From Salinarimonas sp. (GTDB lineage: Bacteria; Pseudomonadota; Alphaproteobacteria; Rhizobiales; Beijerinckiaceae), in NCBI RefSeq assembly GCF_040111675.1, contig NZ_CP157794.1, positions 4,299,501 through 4,363,500 on the forward strand: a stretch of 64,000 nt of DNA, in the 5' to 3' direction. Of this stretch, positions 8,397 to 15,757 are shown piece by piece. Within the stretch, counting starts at the first letter, position 1. Each line of letters begins with the position of its first letter. A program made the translations under genes and the position numbers. The notes below the pieces were generated by a model. The model worked only from the letters and a program-made list of their open reading frames with translations, ran no database searches and was not told where the DNA came from.

Positions 8397-8597
8397 TTAC
8401 TGCGCGCCCGTCTCGCAGCTCGCGCCGCAGATCACCTCGAGCCCGAACTTGGACGCGGGGACGCTCTGACGCCCGACGCGGGCCGCCTCGAGATCCGCGA
8501 GCGAGACCACCTTCGTGCGAGCCGTGGTCGCCCGGGCGACGACGATCCGCTTGAGGTCGAAGTTGCTCTGGGTGGAGACATTCGCCTTGATGTTCAT
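8397..8597 (-). CDS. Small Cys-containing peptide, candidate RiPP-like precursor
   Basis: 66 residues, starting MNIKANVSTQSNFDLKRI and ending FGLEVICGASCETGAQ. An SD-like AAGGGG lies seven bases before the ATG; an upstream in-frame ATG would add 14 unconvincing residues. The first 45 or so residues are polar and charged like a leader (mixed Lys/Arg and Asp/Glu, with VVSLADLEAARVG). Only the tail holds cysteines, two in CGASC, with Gly and a C-terminal Gln. I recognise no named family. The gene has its own sigma70-like promoter and stands first before a PP-loop ATPase and oxidative, PLP and phosphoryl-transfer enzymes. A modified-peptide precursor is the simplest reading. Methanobactin cores also use Cys in CGSC-type motifs, but MbnB/MbnC are absent. 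Confidence 0.65.
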   Translation of the reverse strand: MNIKANVSTQSNFDLKRIVVARATTARTKVVSLADLEAARVGRQSVPASKFGLEVICGASCETGAQ

Positions 8598-8646
8598 CGC
8601 GTTACCCCTTCTCGCCGGTGGCAGCCCCATGCTGGCCACCTTCAGA

Positions 8647-8676
8647 AGTAGAACCTAGCGATTGCTTATCTGTCAA
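8647..8676 (-). promoter_or_regulatory. Sigma70-like promoter of the peptide operon
   Basis: Reading the minus strand, a perfect TTGACA (-35, 8671-8676) is followed after 18 bp by TCTACT (-10, 8647-8652, 4 of 6 matches to TATAAT). It lies about 50 bp before the peptide start, with its -35 at the very end of the amidase gene. This suggests the peptide cluster can be transcribed separately from the amidase pair upstream. Confidence 0.45.
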
Positions 8677-10124
8677 GCTGGAATAGCGCCAGCTTCAGAT
8701 CGACGATCGCTGGTCGATTCGTGATTTAGCGATGCGGCGATCATGGGTTTCGGGAAGGGCCAGGTACCGGCTGTGGCGAGCGCCTCCTGCAGCCAGCGCG
8801 CGGCATCCAGGAGGCGTCGATCCGCCATCGGCGCGCCCATGAGCTGCATGCCGAGGGGCAGGCCCTCGGGCGAGAGGCCGGTCGGCAGGCTCGCGGCCGG
8901 TGCGCCGAGCACGTTGGCGACGATCGTTCGCGTCGCCGTGAGGGCCGGCGGCGGGGGCCAATCCCGCGTGAAGGCCGAGAGGAGCGGCGCCGGGTGCAGC
9001 GAGCCCGGATAGATCACCGCGTCGAGCCCGGCGAGCCGCGGACGCGACGCCGCGACGAGCTCCGCGCGCAGGCGCTGCGCGTCGACGTAGTCGGCGGCGG
9101 TCAGGAAGGCGCCGGGCGCGACGCGCTGATAGGTGTAGCGGCCGAACCCCTCGGGCGCCTCGGCGATGGCCCGGGCGTGAATGGCGTAGGCCTCCGCCGT
9201 CATGAGGACCCGGCCGCAGGCGTCGAAGAGCTCGAAGGCCGGCAGCGCGACGTCCTCGACCGCGATGCCGGCCCCCTCGCACAGGCCGATCGCGGCCTCG
9301 ATCGCCGTCGCGACCGCCGGATCCATCGTCGGAGCGCGCTCGAGATGCCCGCGAACGACGCCGATCCGCAGCCGCGCGGGCTCGGCGGGCGCGGGCCCGT
9401 GGAAGGCGATCGCGCGGGCGACGCTCGCCGGGTCGTCCGGGTCGTGCCCGGCGACGACGTCGAGCACGTGCGCGCAATCCTCGACGCGCTCCGCCAGGAC
9501 GCCGACGTGGTCGAGCGCCCAGGAGAGCGGGAACATGCCGCGCCGCGACACGAGGCCGAAGCTCGGCTTGACGCCGCTCACCCCGCACAGGCTCGCCGGT
9601 CCGCGCACGGAGCCGCTCGTGTCCGACCCGAGCGCGAAGACCGCGAGCCCGGCCGCGACGGCGGCGCCGCTCCCGGACGACGACGCGCCGGTGAAGCGCT
9701 CGGGGTCCCAGGGATTGCGCGCGGGCGGGTACGGGCAGTCCGGGCTCGGCCCGCCGAGCGCGTATTCGTGGGTGGCGAGCTTGCCGAGGCACACCGCCCC
9801 CGCGGCGGACAGGCGCGCGATCATCGGGGCGTCGTGGCGAGCGGGCCCGCTCGGCTCCAGCCGCGCGTTGCAGGTCGTGGGCGCGCCCGCGACGTCGATG
9901 ATGTCCTTGACCGCGTAGGGAATGCCGTGGAGCGGCCCGAGGTCGACGCCCTCCGCGAGCAAGCGATCGGCCGCCGCCGCCTCGGCGCGGGCGCGCGCCT
10001 GCGTCACGTGGATGAAGCTGTGCAGCGTGGGATCGAGCGCGGCGATGCGGGCGAGCCTGGCCTCGACGAGCGCGGTCGCGGTGGTGCGGCCCGCGCGCAG
10101 GTCCGCCGCGAGCGCGCGGATCAT
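8673..10124 (-). CDS. Amidase-signature hydrolase (GatA/AtzE-like)
   Basis: 483 residues. The Ser-cisSer-Lys triad of amidase-signature enzymes is visible: Lys73 in IPYAVKDIID, the GASSSGSGAAVAAG loop near residue 147 (cis-Ser), and the nucleophilic Ser near 172 in SDTSGSVRGP. The loop reads GASSSG rather than the usual GGSSGG. The ATG overlaps the stop of the small GatC/AtzG-like gene (ATGA), the same pairing as AtzG-AtzE and GatC-GatA. It probably hydrolyses a carboxylated urea-type or other amide. The last 20 or so residues are charged and differ from the family. Its 3' end holds the -35 of the peptide promoter, so it may be transcribed into the next cluster. Confidence 0.85.
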   Translation of the reverse strand: MIRALAADLRAGRTTATALVEARLARIAALDPTLHSFIHVTQARARAEAAAADRLLAEGVDLGPLHGIPYAVKDIIDVAGAPTTCNARLEPSGPARHDAPMIARLSAAGAVCLGKLATHEYALGGPSPDCPYPPARNPWDPERFTGASSSGSGAAVAAGLAVFALGSDTSGSVRGPASLCGVSGVKPSFGLVSRRGMFPLSWALDHVGVLAERVEDCAHVLDVVAGHDPDDPASVARAIAFHGPAPAEPARLRIGVVRGHLERAPTMDPAVATAIEAAIGLCEGAGIAVEDVALPAFELFDACGRVLMTAEAYAIHARAIAEAPEGFGRYTYQRVAPGAFLTAADYVDAQRLRAELVAASRPRLAGLDAVIYPGSLHPAPLLSAFTRDWPPPPALTATRTIVANVLGAPAASLPTGLSPEGLPLGMQLMGAPMADRRLLDAARWLQEALATAGTWPFPKPMIAASLNHESTSDRRSEAGAIPA

Positions 10125-10369
10125 CGCGGCGGCTCCGCGCCGTCGCGGGGCTCCGCGACGCCGGCGACCGCGCCGTCCGCGACGAAGACGCAAGCCGGCT
10201 CGATCCTCGCGTCCCTGGACGCGCGCACCAGGGCGACCTTCTCCGAAAGCGCGGCGACGTTCGCCGCGAGGGGGGCCAGCTGATCGTCGGGGACGCGCAG
10301 GCCGAGCGCGGCGCAGCGCGCTGCGAAGGCGTCGCGTCCAGCGTCCGGCGGCTCGCCGTGATGGGACAT
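10121..10369 (-). CDS. AtzG/GatC-like small amidase partner
   Basis: 82 residues. The core RCAALGLRVPDDQLAPLAANVAALSEKVALVRA is a two-helix segment like the N-terminal part of AtzG (DUF4089) and GatC, which wrap around the amidase subunit and are needed for its stability. The tail IEPACVF replaces the usual EPAPVF-type segment. It is translationally coupled to the amidase gene by ATGA. It is the first gene leftward from the divergent promoter region 10370-10579, so the pair is likely an operon. A second, more typical AtzG-AtzE pair lies at 20929-22535. Confidence 0.6.
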   Translation of the reverse strand: MSHHGEPPDAGRDAFAARCAALGLRVPDDQLAPLAANVAALSEKVALVRASRDARIEPACVFVADGAVAGVAEPRDGAEPPR

Positions 10370-10579
10370 GCCGCACCCTTTCCATCGCCGAGATGCTACT
10401 TTAAGTTCCTCTCGACTGGCGACGTTGTCAACCCGAGCGTGAGGTTCGCCGGCCTGTGCGCCCGACGCACCGTCCGCGTCCTCGAGAGCGAGGTCGTCCA
10501 GCGGGGGTCACCCGGTGGACCCGGCGCGATCGCGCGCTATCCTGGCGCGGCGCCGGACGGCGCGAGGGGATGGGGCGGA

Positions 10580-10846
10580 ATGCGCGACGAGCGGATCATC
10601 GCGGCGCGTCTCGAGGTCCGCGGCAGCGGGCTCGGCGCGGTCTTTCGCGGCTTCGCGGAGGATCGCCTGCGCCGCTACGGGCTCGAGGGCGCGGTGTCCG
10701 CCGGCGCGACGCGGGCCGAGATCCGCGTGCGCGGGCCCGCGGCGCTCGTCGACATGCTGGAGGTCGCCTGCCTGCTCGGGCCGGCGCAGAGCCTCGTCGA
10801 GAGCTGCGCCGTCGTCCCTGATCCCCACGGCACGCCGCTTGCCTGA
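10580..10846 (+). CDS. Acylphosphatase-fold small protein, possibly inactive
   Basis: 88 residues, the usual acylphosphatase length. The pattern LEVRGSGLGAVFRGFAEDRLRRYGLEGAVS, then AEIRVRGPA and LLGPAQSLVES, follows acylphosphatase (GxVQGVGFR ... GxVxN ... VEV ... GP). The phosphate-binding Arg in VFRGF is present, but the catalytic Asn of the GxVxN strand is not found (AVSAGA), so activity is doubtful. An SD-like GGGGCGGA precedes the ATG. It is the first plus-strand gene out of the divergent region and lies 34 bp before the Rieske gene, suggesting a shared operon with the split oxygenase. Role unknown. Confidence 0.55.
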   Translation: MRDERIIAARLEVRGSGLGAVFRGFAEDRLRRYGLEGAVSAGATRAEIRVRGPAALVDMLEVACLLGPAQSLVESCAVVPDPHGTPLA

Positions 10847-10880
10847 GCGGCGGCGCGGGTCGCAGGAGGAGGGCGAGACG

Positions 10881-11498
10881 GTGAGCGCAAGGTGGCATCC
10901 GATCGCGCTGTCGCAGGACGTCCCGGCCGGCGTCGCCGCGCCGGTCCTGCTCGCCGGGCGCGAGCTCGTCCTCTGGCGCACCGAGGCGGGGCTGCTGCGC
11001 CTCTTCGTCGACCGCTGCCCGCATCGCGGCATGCGGCTCTCCTTCGGCTTCGTGCGGGGAGACGCGCTGGTCTGCCTCTATCACGGCTGGCGCTGGGGCG
11101 CGGACGGCGCCTGCCGGGCGATCCCCGCGCATCCCGATCTCGAGCCGCCGCGCTCCATCGCCGTCGAGGGGTTCCTCGTGCGCGAGGCGGCGGGGCTCGT
11201 CTGGGCGGCGCTCGCCGAGCCCGGCGGACCGCCGCCGGAGACGCCCGCCGCGGCGCGCCCCCTCGCGACGCTCGCGGTCGAGCGCCCCGCATCCGTCCTC
11301 GCGCATGCCCTCGGCGAGGGCCCGCTCGTCGGGGCCGAGGCGGACGGGATCGCCCTCCTCCTCGGCCTCCAGCCCGTCGACGATCATCGCGCCGCCCTGC
11401 ACGCCTTCGCCGCCGATCCGGACGTCGCGCCCCTGCGGGCGCTCGGCGCCGCGGAGGCGCTGCGCGCGCGCCTCGAACGCCAGGGAGACGCCGCGTGA
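10881..11498 (+). CDS. Stand-alone Rieske [2Fe-2S] protein (part of a split oxygenase)
   Basis: 205 residues from a GTG start with GGAGGAGGG upstream. The Rieske cluster ligands are complete: Cys46-x-His48 in DRCPHRG and Cys65-x2-His68 in CLYHGW. The N-terminal WHPIALSQDV segment matches the beginning of Rieske oxygenase alpha subunits. After about residue 115 the sequence becomes an Ala/Pro-rich linker and a short helical tail, with no mononuclear-iron catalytic domain. That domain is encoded by the next gene, which overlaps by 4 bp (GTGA). It most likely passes electrons to that partner. No reductase gene is in the window. Confidence 0.85.
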   Translation: MSARWHPIALSQDVPAGVAAPVLLAGRELVLWRTEAGLLRLFVDRCPHRGMRLSFGFVRGDALVCLYHGWRWGADGACRAIPAHPDLEPPRSIAVEGFLVREAAGLVWAALAEPGGPPPETPAAARPLATLAVERPASVLAHALGEGPLVGAEADGIALLLGLQPVDDHRAALHAFAADPDVAPLRALGAAEALRARLERQGDAA

Positions 11499-12352
11499 CG
11501 ACCGACCTCGAGCCCGCGCTCCGCGACGCCTGGCAAGTCCTGTGCCGCGGCGACGACCTGCCGCCGGGGCGCGCCGCGCGCCTGCGCCTCCTCTCCCGCG
11601 ACGTCGCGGTCGCCCGCGAGGCCGACGGCGCCCTCGCCGCGAGCGGGCCCGACGGCGCGCCGCTCGCCGTCGCAGAGGCCTACGGCCACGTCTTCGCCTG
11701 CCTCGGCGCGCCCGCGCGCCCGCTCTTCGCCATTCCCGAATTCGCCGAGCCCGGCCGGCGGCTCGCCGCCTGCGGCGCCGTGCGGGTGCGCGCCTCGGGT
11801 TTGCGCCTCGTCGAGAACTTCCTCGACATGGCGCATTTCCCCTTCGTCCACACCGATCTCCTCGGCGTCGAGGAGCGCCCCGAAGTGCCGCGCTACGACG
11901 TCGAGATCCGCCGCGACGTCGACGAGGTCTGGGCCGTGAATTGCCGCTTCTGGCAGCCGAAGGCGGCGGCGTCCTCGTCGCAGGGGCAGATGAGCGAATA
12001 TCTCTACCGCGTCGCCACGCCCTTTACGGTGATGCTCTACAAGACCTGCCCGGCCGACCCCGCCCGCTTCGACGTGATCGGCCTCCTGATCCGGCCCGCC
12101 GAGCCGGACCTGTCATACGCCTACGCCTTCGTCCTCGTGCTCGACGACGCGAGCGCCCACACCGCGATCGTGCATTTCCAGCAGACGATCTTCCTGCAGG
12201 ACCGGATCGTGCTCGAGAACCAGCGCCCACGCCTCCTGCCGCTCACGCCCGCCGCGGAGACGCCGACGCGGGCCGACATGTCCTCCGTCGCCTATCGCCG
12301 CTGGCTGAAGCAGAAGGGCGTGCGCTTCGGCACCGTGGAGGGCGCGCCGTGA
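11495..12352 (+). CDS. Rieske-type oxygenase catalytic subunit lacking its own Rieske cluster
   Basis: 285 residues. The mononuclear non-heme iron motif is intact: ENFLDMAHFPFVH (Glu107-Asn108, Asp111, His114, His119), the N-x2-D-x2-H-x4-H arrangement of Rieske oxygenases. Residues 10-72 (DAWQVLCRGDDLPPG through AYGHVFACLG) look like a Rieske domain shortened so that the CxH and CxxH ligands are missing. This recalls caffeine demethylase subunit NdmC, which lacks a Rieske domain and borrows one from NdmD. It is coupled to the Rieske gene before it and the GST-like gene after it by 4-bp overlaps. The substrate may be an N-methylated or N-containing heterocycle; this is inference from context. 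Confidence 0.8.
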   Translation: MTTDLEPALRDAWQVLCRGDDLPPGRAARLRLLSRDVAVAREADGALAASGPDGAPLAVAEAYGHVFACLGAPARPLFAIPEFAEPGRRLAACGAVRVRASGLRLVENFLDMAHFPFVHTDLLGVEERPEVPRYDVEIRRDVDEVWAVNCRFWQPKAAASSSQGQMSEYLYRVATPFTVMLYKTCPADPARFDVIGLLIRPAEPDLSYAYAFVLVLDDASAHTAIVHFQQTIFLQDRIVLENQRPRLLPLTPAAETPTRADMSSVAYRRWLKQKGVRFGTVEGAP

Positions 12353-12978
12353 GCCTCGTCCTGCACGACTGGGAGATCTCCGCCGACTGCTACCGGGCGC
12401 GGCTCCTCGCCGGCGCCCTCGGCCTCGCCTATGCGCGCGTCCCCGTCGACGTGATCCCCGGGCGAGAGACCGAGGCGCCCGCCTTCCGCGCGCTTTCGCC
12501 CGCCGGCGCGCTCCCCGTCCTGGTCGACGGCGACCTCGTCCTCTGCGAGATCGGCGCGATCCTGGTCCATCTCGCCGAGCGCCATGATCCCGCGGGCCTC
12601 TGGCTGCCGCGCGAGCCGGCGCGCCGCGCCCGCGCCCTCGAGAGGCTGGTCTTCGCGCTGGGCCCGCTTCGCGCCTGCGACGCCGCGCGGGAGGCCGCCT
12701 TGTTCGAGACGCCGCAGCCCCTCGCCGACCCGCCCGCCGCGGCGCGGGCCGCGCTGCGGACGCTCGAATCCCTCCTCGCCCGCCAGGCGCTGGCGGGCGA
12801 GCCCTTCCTCGTCGACGGCGGCCCCACCCTCGCCGATCTCGCCGCCTTCCCCGCGGCCGCGCTCGCGATCGACTGGGGCGAGGACCTCGCCCTCCTGCCG
12901 AAGACGCGGCTGTGGACCCGCCGCGTCCGCGCGCTGCCGGGCTTCGTCACCACGCCGGGGGTTCCCGAATTCCTCTGA
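12349..12978 (+). CDS. Glutathione S-transferase-like protein
   Basis: 209 residues. The N-terminal thioredoxin-like domain (LVLHDWEISADCYRAR, cis-Pro in SPAGALPVLVDG, then CEIGAILVHLAERH) and the all-helical C-terminal domain (PFLVDGGPTLADLAAFPAA) fit cytosolic GSTs. The glutathione-contacting ES pair is replaced by CEIG, so classical glutathione binding is uncertain. The GTG start overlaps the catalytic oxygenase gene. In the caffeine N7-demethylase a GST-like protein, NdmE, holds NdmC and NdmD together; the same gene set here suggests a structural role. Detoxification or reductive cleavage remain alternatives. Confidence 0.8.
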   Translation: MSLVLHDWEISADCYRARLLAGALGLAYARVPVDVIPGRETEAPAFRALSPAGALPVLVDGDLVLCEIGAILVHLAERHDPAGLWLPREPARRARALERLVFALGPLRACDAAREAALFETPQPLADPPAAARAALRTLESLLARQALAGEPFLVDGGPTLADLAAFPAAALAIDWGEDLALLPKTRLWTRRVRALPGFVTTPGVPEFL

Positions 12979-13052
12979 GGCGGCGCCCGGCGGCCCTGCT
13001 CCTGGCGCGAGACTTGCTGAGCCGCACGCATCGCGACAGCGGGAGCAGCGCC

Positions 13053-14387
13053 ATGCGGACGTGGATCAAGGACCCCCTCGCCATTCTGGCCGAGGGCGCG
13101 GAGCGGGGTGTGGTGGTCGAGGGATCGCGGATCGTCGCGCTCGTGCCGTCCGGCGGCGAGCCGGAGGAACCCCTGGACGCGGTATTCGACGCCTCGCGGC
13201 ACGTGGTGCTGCCGGGGCTGATCAACACCCACCACCACTTCTTCCAGACGCTGGCGCGGGCGCATCCGCAGGGCATCGACAAGGAGCTGTTTCCCTGGCT
13301 GCAGAGCCTCTACCCGATCTGGGGGCGGATCGACCCGGACATGTTCCGGCTCGGCGTGCGGCTGGCGCTGACCGAACTCCTGATGTCGGGCTGCACCACG
13401 GCCATGGACCACCACTACCTCTTCGCCCGCGGCCTGGAGGACGCGATCGACGTCGAGATCGAGGAGGCGCAGGCGCTCGGCCTCCGCGCGGTGATGGCGC
13501 GCGGCTCGCTCACCCTCGGGCAGTCGGAAGGGGCCGCGCCGCCGGACCATTGCGTCCAGGACGAGGACACGATCCTCGCCGATTCCGAGCGGCTGCTGAA
13601 CCGCTATCACGACACGTCCGAGGGCGCGATGACCCAGATCGCGCTCGCGCCCTGCGCGCCCTTCGTGGTCTCGCTCTCGATCATGCGCCAGTCGGCGCGG
13701 CTCGCCGAGCGTTTCGATTGCCGGCTCCACACCCACCTCGCCGAGACCACCGACGAGGAGGCCTATTGCCAGGAGCGCTTCGGCCTGCGCCCGCTCGACT
13801 GGCTGGAGGAGGCCGGCTGGCTCGGACCGCGCACCTGGCTCGCCCACGGCGTGCACTTCACCTGCGAGGAATGCGATCGCCTCGGCCGCGCCGGCGTGGG
13901 CGTCTGCCATTGCCCCACCTCGAACGCCACGCTCGCCTCCGGCTTCTGCAAGACCCGCGAGCTGGAGGCCGCCGGCAGCCCCGTCGGGCTCGGCGTCGAC
14001 GGCTCGGCCTCGAACGATTCGTCCAACCTGATGGAGGAGGTGCGCCACGCGGTGATGGTCAACCGGCTGCACTATCGCTCGTCCTCCGCCGTGACGCATC
14101 GCGACGCCCTGCGCTGGGCCACCGAGGGCTCGGCGCGCTGCCTCGGGCGCGACGACATCGGGCGGATCGCCCCCGGCAAGCAGGCGGATCTCGCGCTCTT
14201 CACCCTCGACGAGCTGCGCTTTTCCGGCGCGCACGACCCGATCGCGGCCCTCGTCCTGTGCGGCGCGAACCGGGCCGACCGGGTGATGGTCGCGGGCGTC
14301 TGGCGCATCGTCGACGGCGTGCCGCCGGGCGTCGACCTCCTTGCCCTGATCGCGGCGCATTCCGCCGCGGCGCGGAAGTTCGCGTGA
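13053..14387 (+). CDS. 8-oxoguanine deaminase-like amidohydrolase
   Basis: 444 residues, standard for the AtzB/TrzN/8-oxoguanine deaminase branch of the amidohydrolase superfamily. Metal and catalytic motifs are complete: LINTHHHFFQ (HxH), LHTHLAETTDEE (His and Glu), HGVHF, and GVDGSASND (Asp). The HHFFQTLAR and CTTAMDHHYLF segments are typical of enzymes annotated as 8-oxoguanine deaminase (8-oxoguanine to urate plus ammonia). Hydroxyatrazine or guanine deamination are alternatives. It is cytoplasmic. It begins 75 bp after the GST-like gene and precedes a purine-type BMP transporter operon, supporting a purine-salvage role. Confidence 0.85.
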   Translation: MRTWIKDPLAILAEGAERGVVVEGSRIVALVPSGGEPEEPLDAVFDASRHVVLPGLINTHHHFFQTLARAHPQGIDKELFPWLQSLYPIWGRIDPDMFRLGVRLALTELLMSGCTTAMDHHYLFARGLEDAIDVEIEEAQALGLRAVMARGSLTLGQSEGAAPPDHCVQDEDTILADSERLLNRYHDTSEGAMTQIALAPCAPFVVSLSIMRQSARLAERFDCRLHTHLAETTDEEAYCQERFGLRPLDWLEEAGWLGPRTWLAHGVHFTCEECDRLGRAGVGVCHCPTSNATLASGFCKTRELEAAGSPVGLGVDGSASNDSSNLMEEVRHAVMVNRLHYRSSSAVTHRDALRWATEGSARCLGRDDIGRIAPGKQADLALFTLDELRFSGAHDPIAALVLCGANRADRVMVAGVWRIVDGVPPGVDLLALIAAHSAAARKFA

Positions 14388-14392
14388 TCGAG

Positions 14393-14404
14393 ATGTATAC
14401 AATA
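14393..14404. promoter_or_regulatory. Palindromic operator-like site upstream of BMP transporter
   Basis: ATGTATACAATA contains the palindrome TGTATACA and reads TATTGTATACAT on the other strand. A nearly identical TATTGTATGCAT (11 of 12) occurs at 25610-25621. TACAAT inside it could serve as a -10 element, so a repressor bound here would block transcription toward 14592. TTGTATACAA-type sites are used by many GntR-family regulators; which protein binds here is unknown. Confidence 0.45.
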
Positions 14405-14467
14405 GCGCCAGAGCTGCCGCTCCCGTAGGCAGATCGTGGCGGCCCGCCGCCCCCGACCCGCGGCGCG

Positions 14468-14512
14468 ATGCCAGGCGCGCCATGGCGAAGCGGGCTGCGG
14501 CGATCCTGGCAT
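14468..14512 (+). other. Inverted repeat in the leader of the BMP transporter operon
   Basis: ATGCCAGG (14468-14475) and CCTGGCAT (14505-14512) are perfect 8-bp complementary arms separated by 29 nt, within the approximately 200-nt region between the deaminase stop and the binding-protein start. It could form an RNA stem-loop or be a second protein-binding site. I recognise no known riboswitch in it. Confidence 0.35.
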
Positions 14513-14591
14513 AGGCATTGCGTCACGAGCCCTCGCGCGGCGCGCCCGGCGCCGCGCCCGGCCCGTCCGCCGATCCAGGGAGCGCCCACCC

Positions 14592-15698
14592 ATGCTGAAG
14601 ACCGATCTCTCCCGCCGCTCGTTGCTCAAGGCCGGCGCCGCCGGCCTCGCCGCCGCCGCTCTTCCCGCGGGCCTCGCCCGCGCCCAGGGCTCCGTCGTGA
14701 TCGGCGCCGTCTATGTCGGCCCGCGCGCCGATTTCGGCTGGAACCAGGCGCACGCGGTCGCCATGGACATCATCAAGGGCGTCTCCGGCGTCAGCGTCAT
14801 CGAGGAGGAGAACGTCCCCGAGACCGACGCCGTGGCCCAGACCATGGAGTCGATGATCAATCTCGACGGCGCGAACGTCATCCTCGGCACCTCCTTCGGC
14901 TATTTCGACCCCTTCATGGTCGACCTCGCCGCGAAGTATCCGGACGTGCAGTTCCGCCACGCGGCGCCGCTGTGGAGCGCCGACACGCACCCGGCCAATC
15001 TCGGCTCGTATTTCTGCTATCTCAACCAGGCGCATTTCGTGAACGGCGTCGCCGCCGGCCTGTCCTCGGCCTCCGGCAAGATCGGCTTCGTCGCGGCCAA
15101 GCCCATCCCGAGCGTGCTGTCCAACATCAACTCGGTCCTGCTCGGCGCCCGCTCGGTGAACCCGAACGCCACCGTGCAGCTGATCTTCACCGGCGACTGG
15201 TCGATGCCCGTGCGCGAGGCGGAGGCGGCGAACGCGCTGGTCGACGCCGGCTGCGACGTCATCACCTGCCACGTCGACGGGCCGAAGGTGGTCATCGAGA
15301 CGGCGGAGGGGCGCGGCGTGAAGAGCTGCGGCCACAACGCCTCCCAGGCGGAGCTCGCGCCGAGCGGCTTCATCACCGGCGCCGAGTACAAGTGGGAGAC
15401 GATCTACCGCCTCTACGCCGACGCCTTCGCCGCGGGCGAGCCCCTGCCCAACGTCGTCGTGGGCGGCTACCACAACGACATGGTCCGCAACACGCCCTTC
15501 GGCGCCGGCGCGACGCCCGAGGCGATCGCCGCCGCGGAGGCCGCCATCGAGGCCCTGAAGGCCGGCAAGCCGATCTATGTCGGCCCGCTCTCGGACAACG
15601 AGGGCAACCTCGTGATCGAGGGCGAGAAGGACAATTACGACCCCGAGCTCGACGGCATGAACTACCTGCTCGAGGGCGTGGTCGGCTCGATCACCTGA
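14592..15698 (+). CDS. BMP-family (nucleoside/purine-type) ABC transporter substrate-binding protein
   Basis: 368 residues. The N-terminus has a twin-arginine signal (SRRSLLKAGAAGLAAA, cleavage likely after LARAQ), so it is exported folded to the periplasm. The mature part begins VVIGAVYVGPRADFGWNQAH and has the BMP/PnrA lipoprotein-family fold features (INLDGANVILGTSFGYFDP, GVAAGLSSASGKIGFVAAKPIPS). Partners are the two permeases and the duplicated ATPase downstream. Relatives bind nucleosides, purine bases or urate-like compounds. Context with a deaminase and ureide hydrolases fits a purine or ureide ligand, not shown directly. Confidence 0.88.
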   Translation: MLKTDLSRRSLLKAGAAGLAAAALPAGLARAQGSVVIGAVYVGPRADFGWNQAHAVAMDIIKGVSGVSVIEEENVPETDAVAQTMESMINLDGANVILGTSFGYFDPFMVDLAAKYPDVQFRHAAPLWSADTHPANLGSYFCYLNQAHFVNGVAAGLSSASGKIGFVAAKPIPSVLSNINSVLLGARSVNPNATVQLIFTGDWSMPVREAEAANALVDAGCDVITCHVDGPKVVIETAEGRGVKSCGHNASQAELAPSGFITGAEYKWETIYRLYADAFAAGEPLPNVVVGGYHNDMVRNTPFGAGATPEAIAAAEAAIEALKAGKPIYVGPLSDNEGNLVIEGEKDNYDPELDGMNYLLEGVVGSIT

Positions 15699-15757
15699 GC
15701 GCGAGCCGCGGCCTTCATCGGAGGTCGTGGCACTTCTCGAAGCGGAGCGACAGGCTC

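Noticed and set aside
8397-8597. Methanobactin precursor (MbnA) identity for the small peptide
   Set aside because: CGASC recalls methanobactin cores, and an aminotransferase and flavoprotein are nearby, but no MbnB, MbnC or MbnT-like genes are seen.
8597-8639. Longer start (ATG 8639) for the small peptide
   Set aside because: The extra 14 residues (MASMGLPPARRGNA) are uncharacteristic, and the SD-like AAGGGG is correctly placed only for the 8597 start.
10399-10431. Sigma70 promoter for the first amidase pair on the minus strand
   Set aside because: A perfect TTGACA exists (complement of 10426-10431), but the best AT-rich -10 (TTAAAG) is 21 bp away, too far for a confident call.
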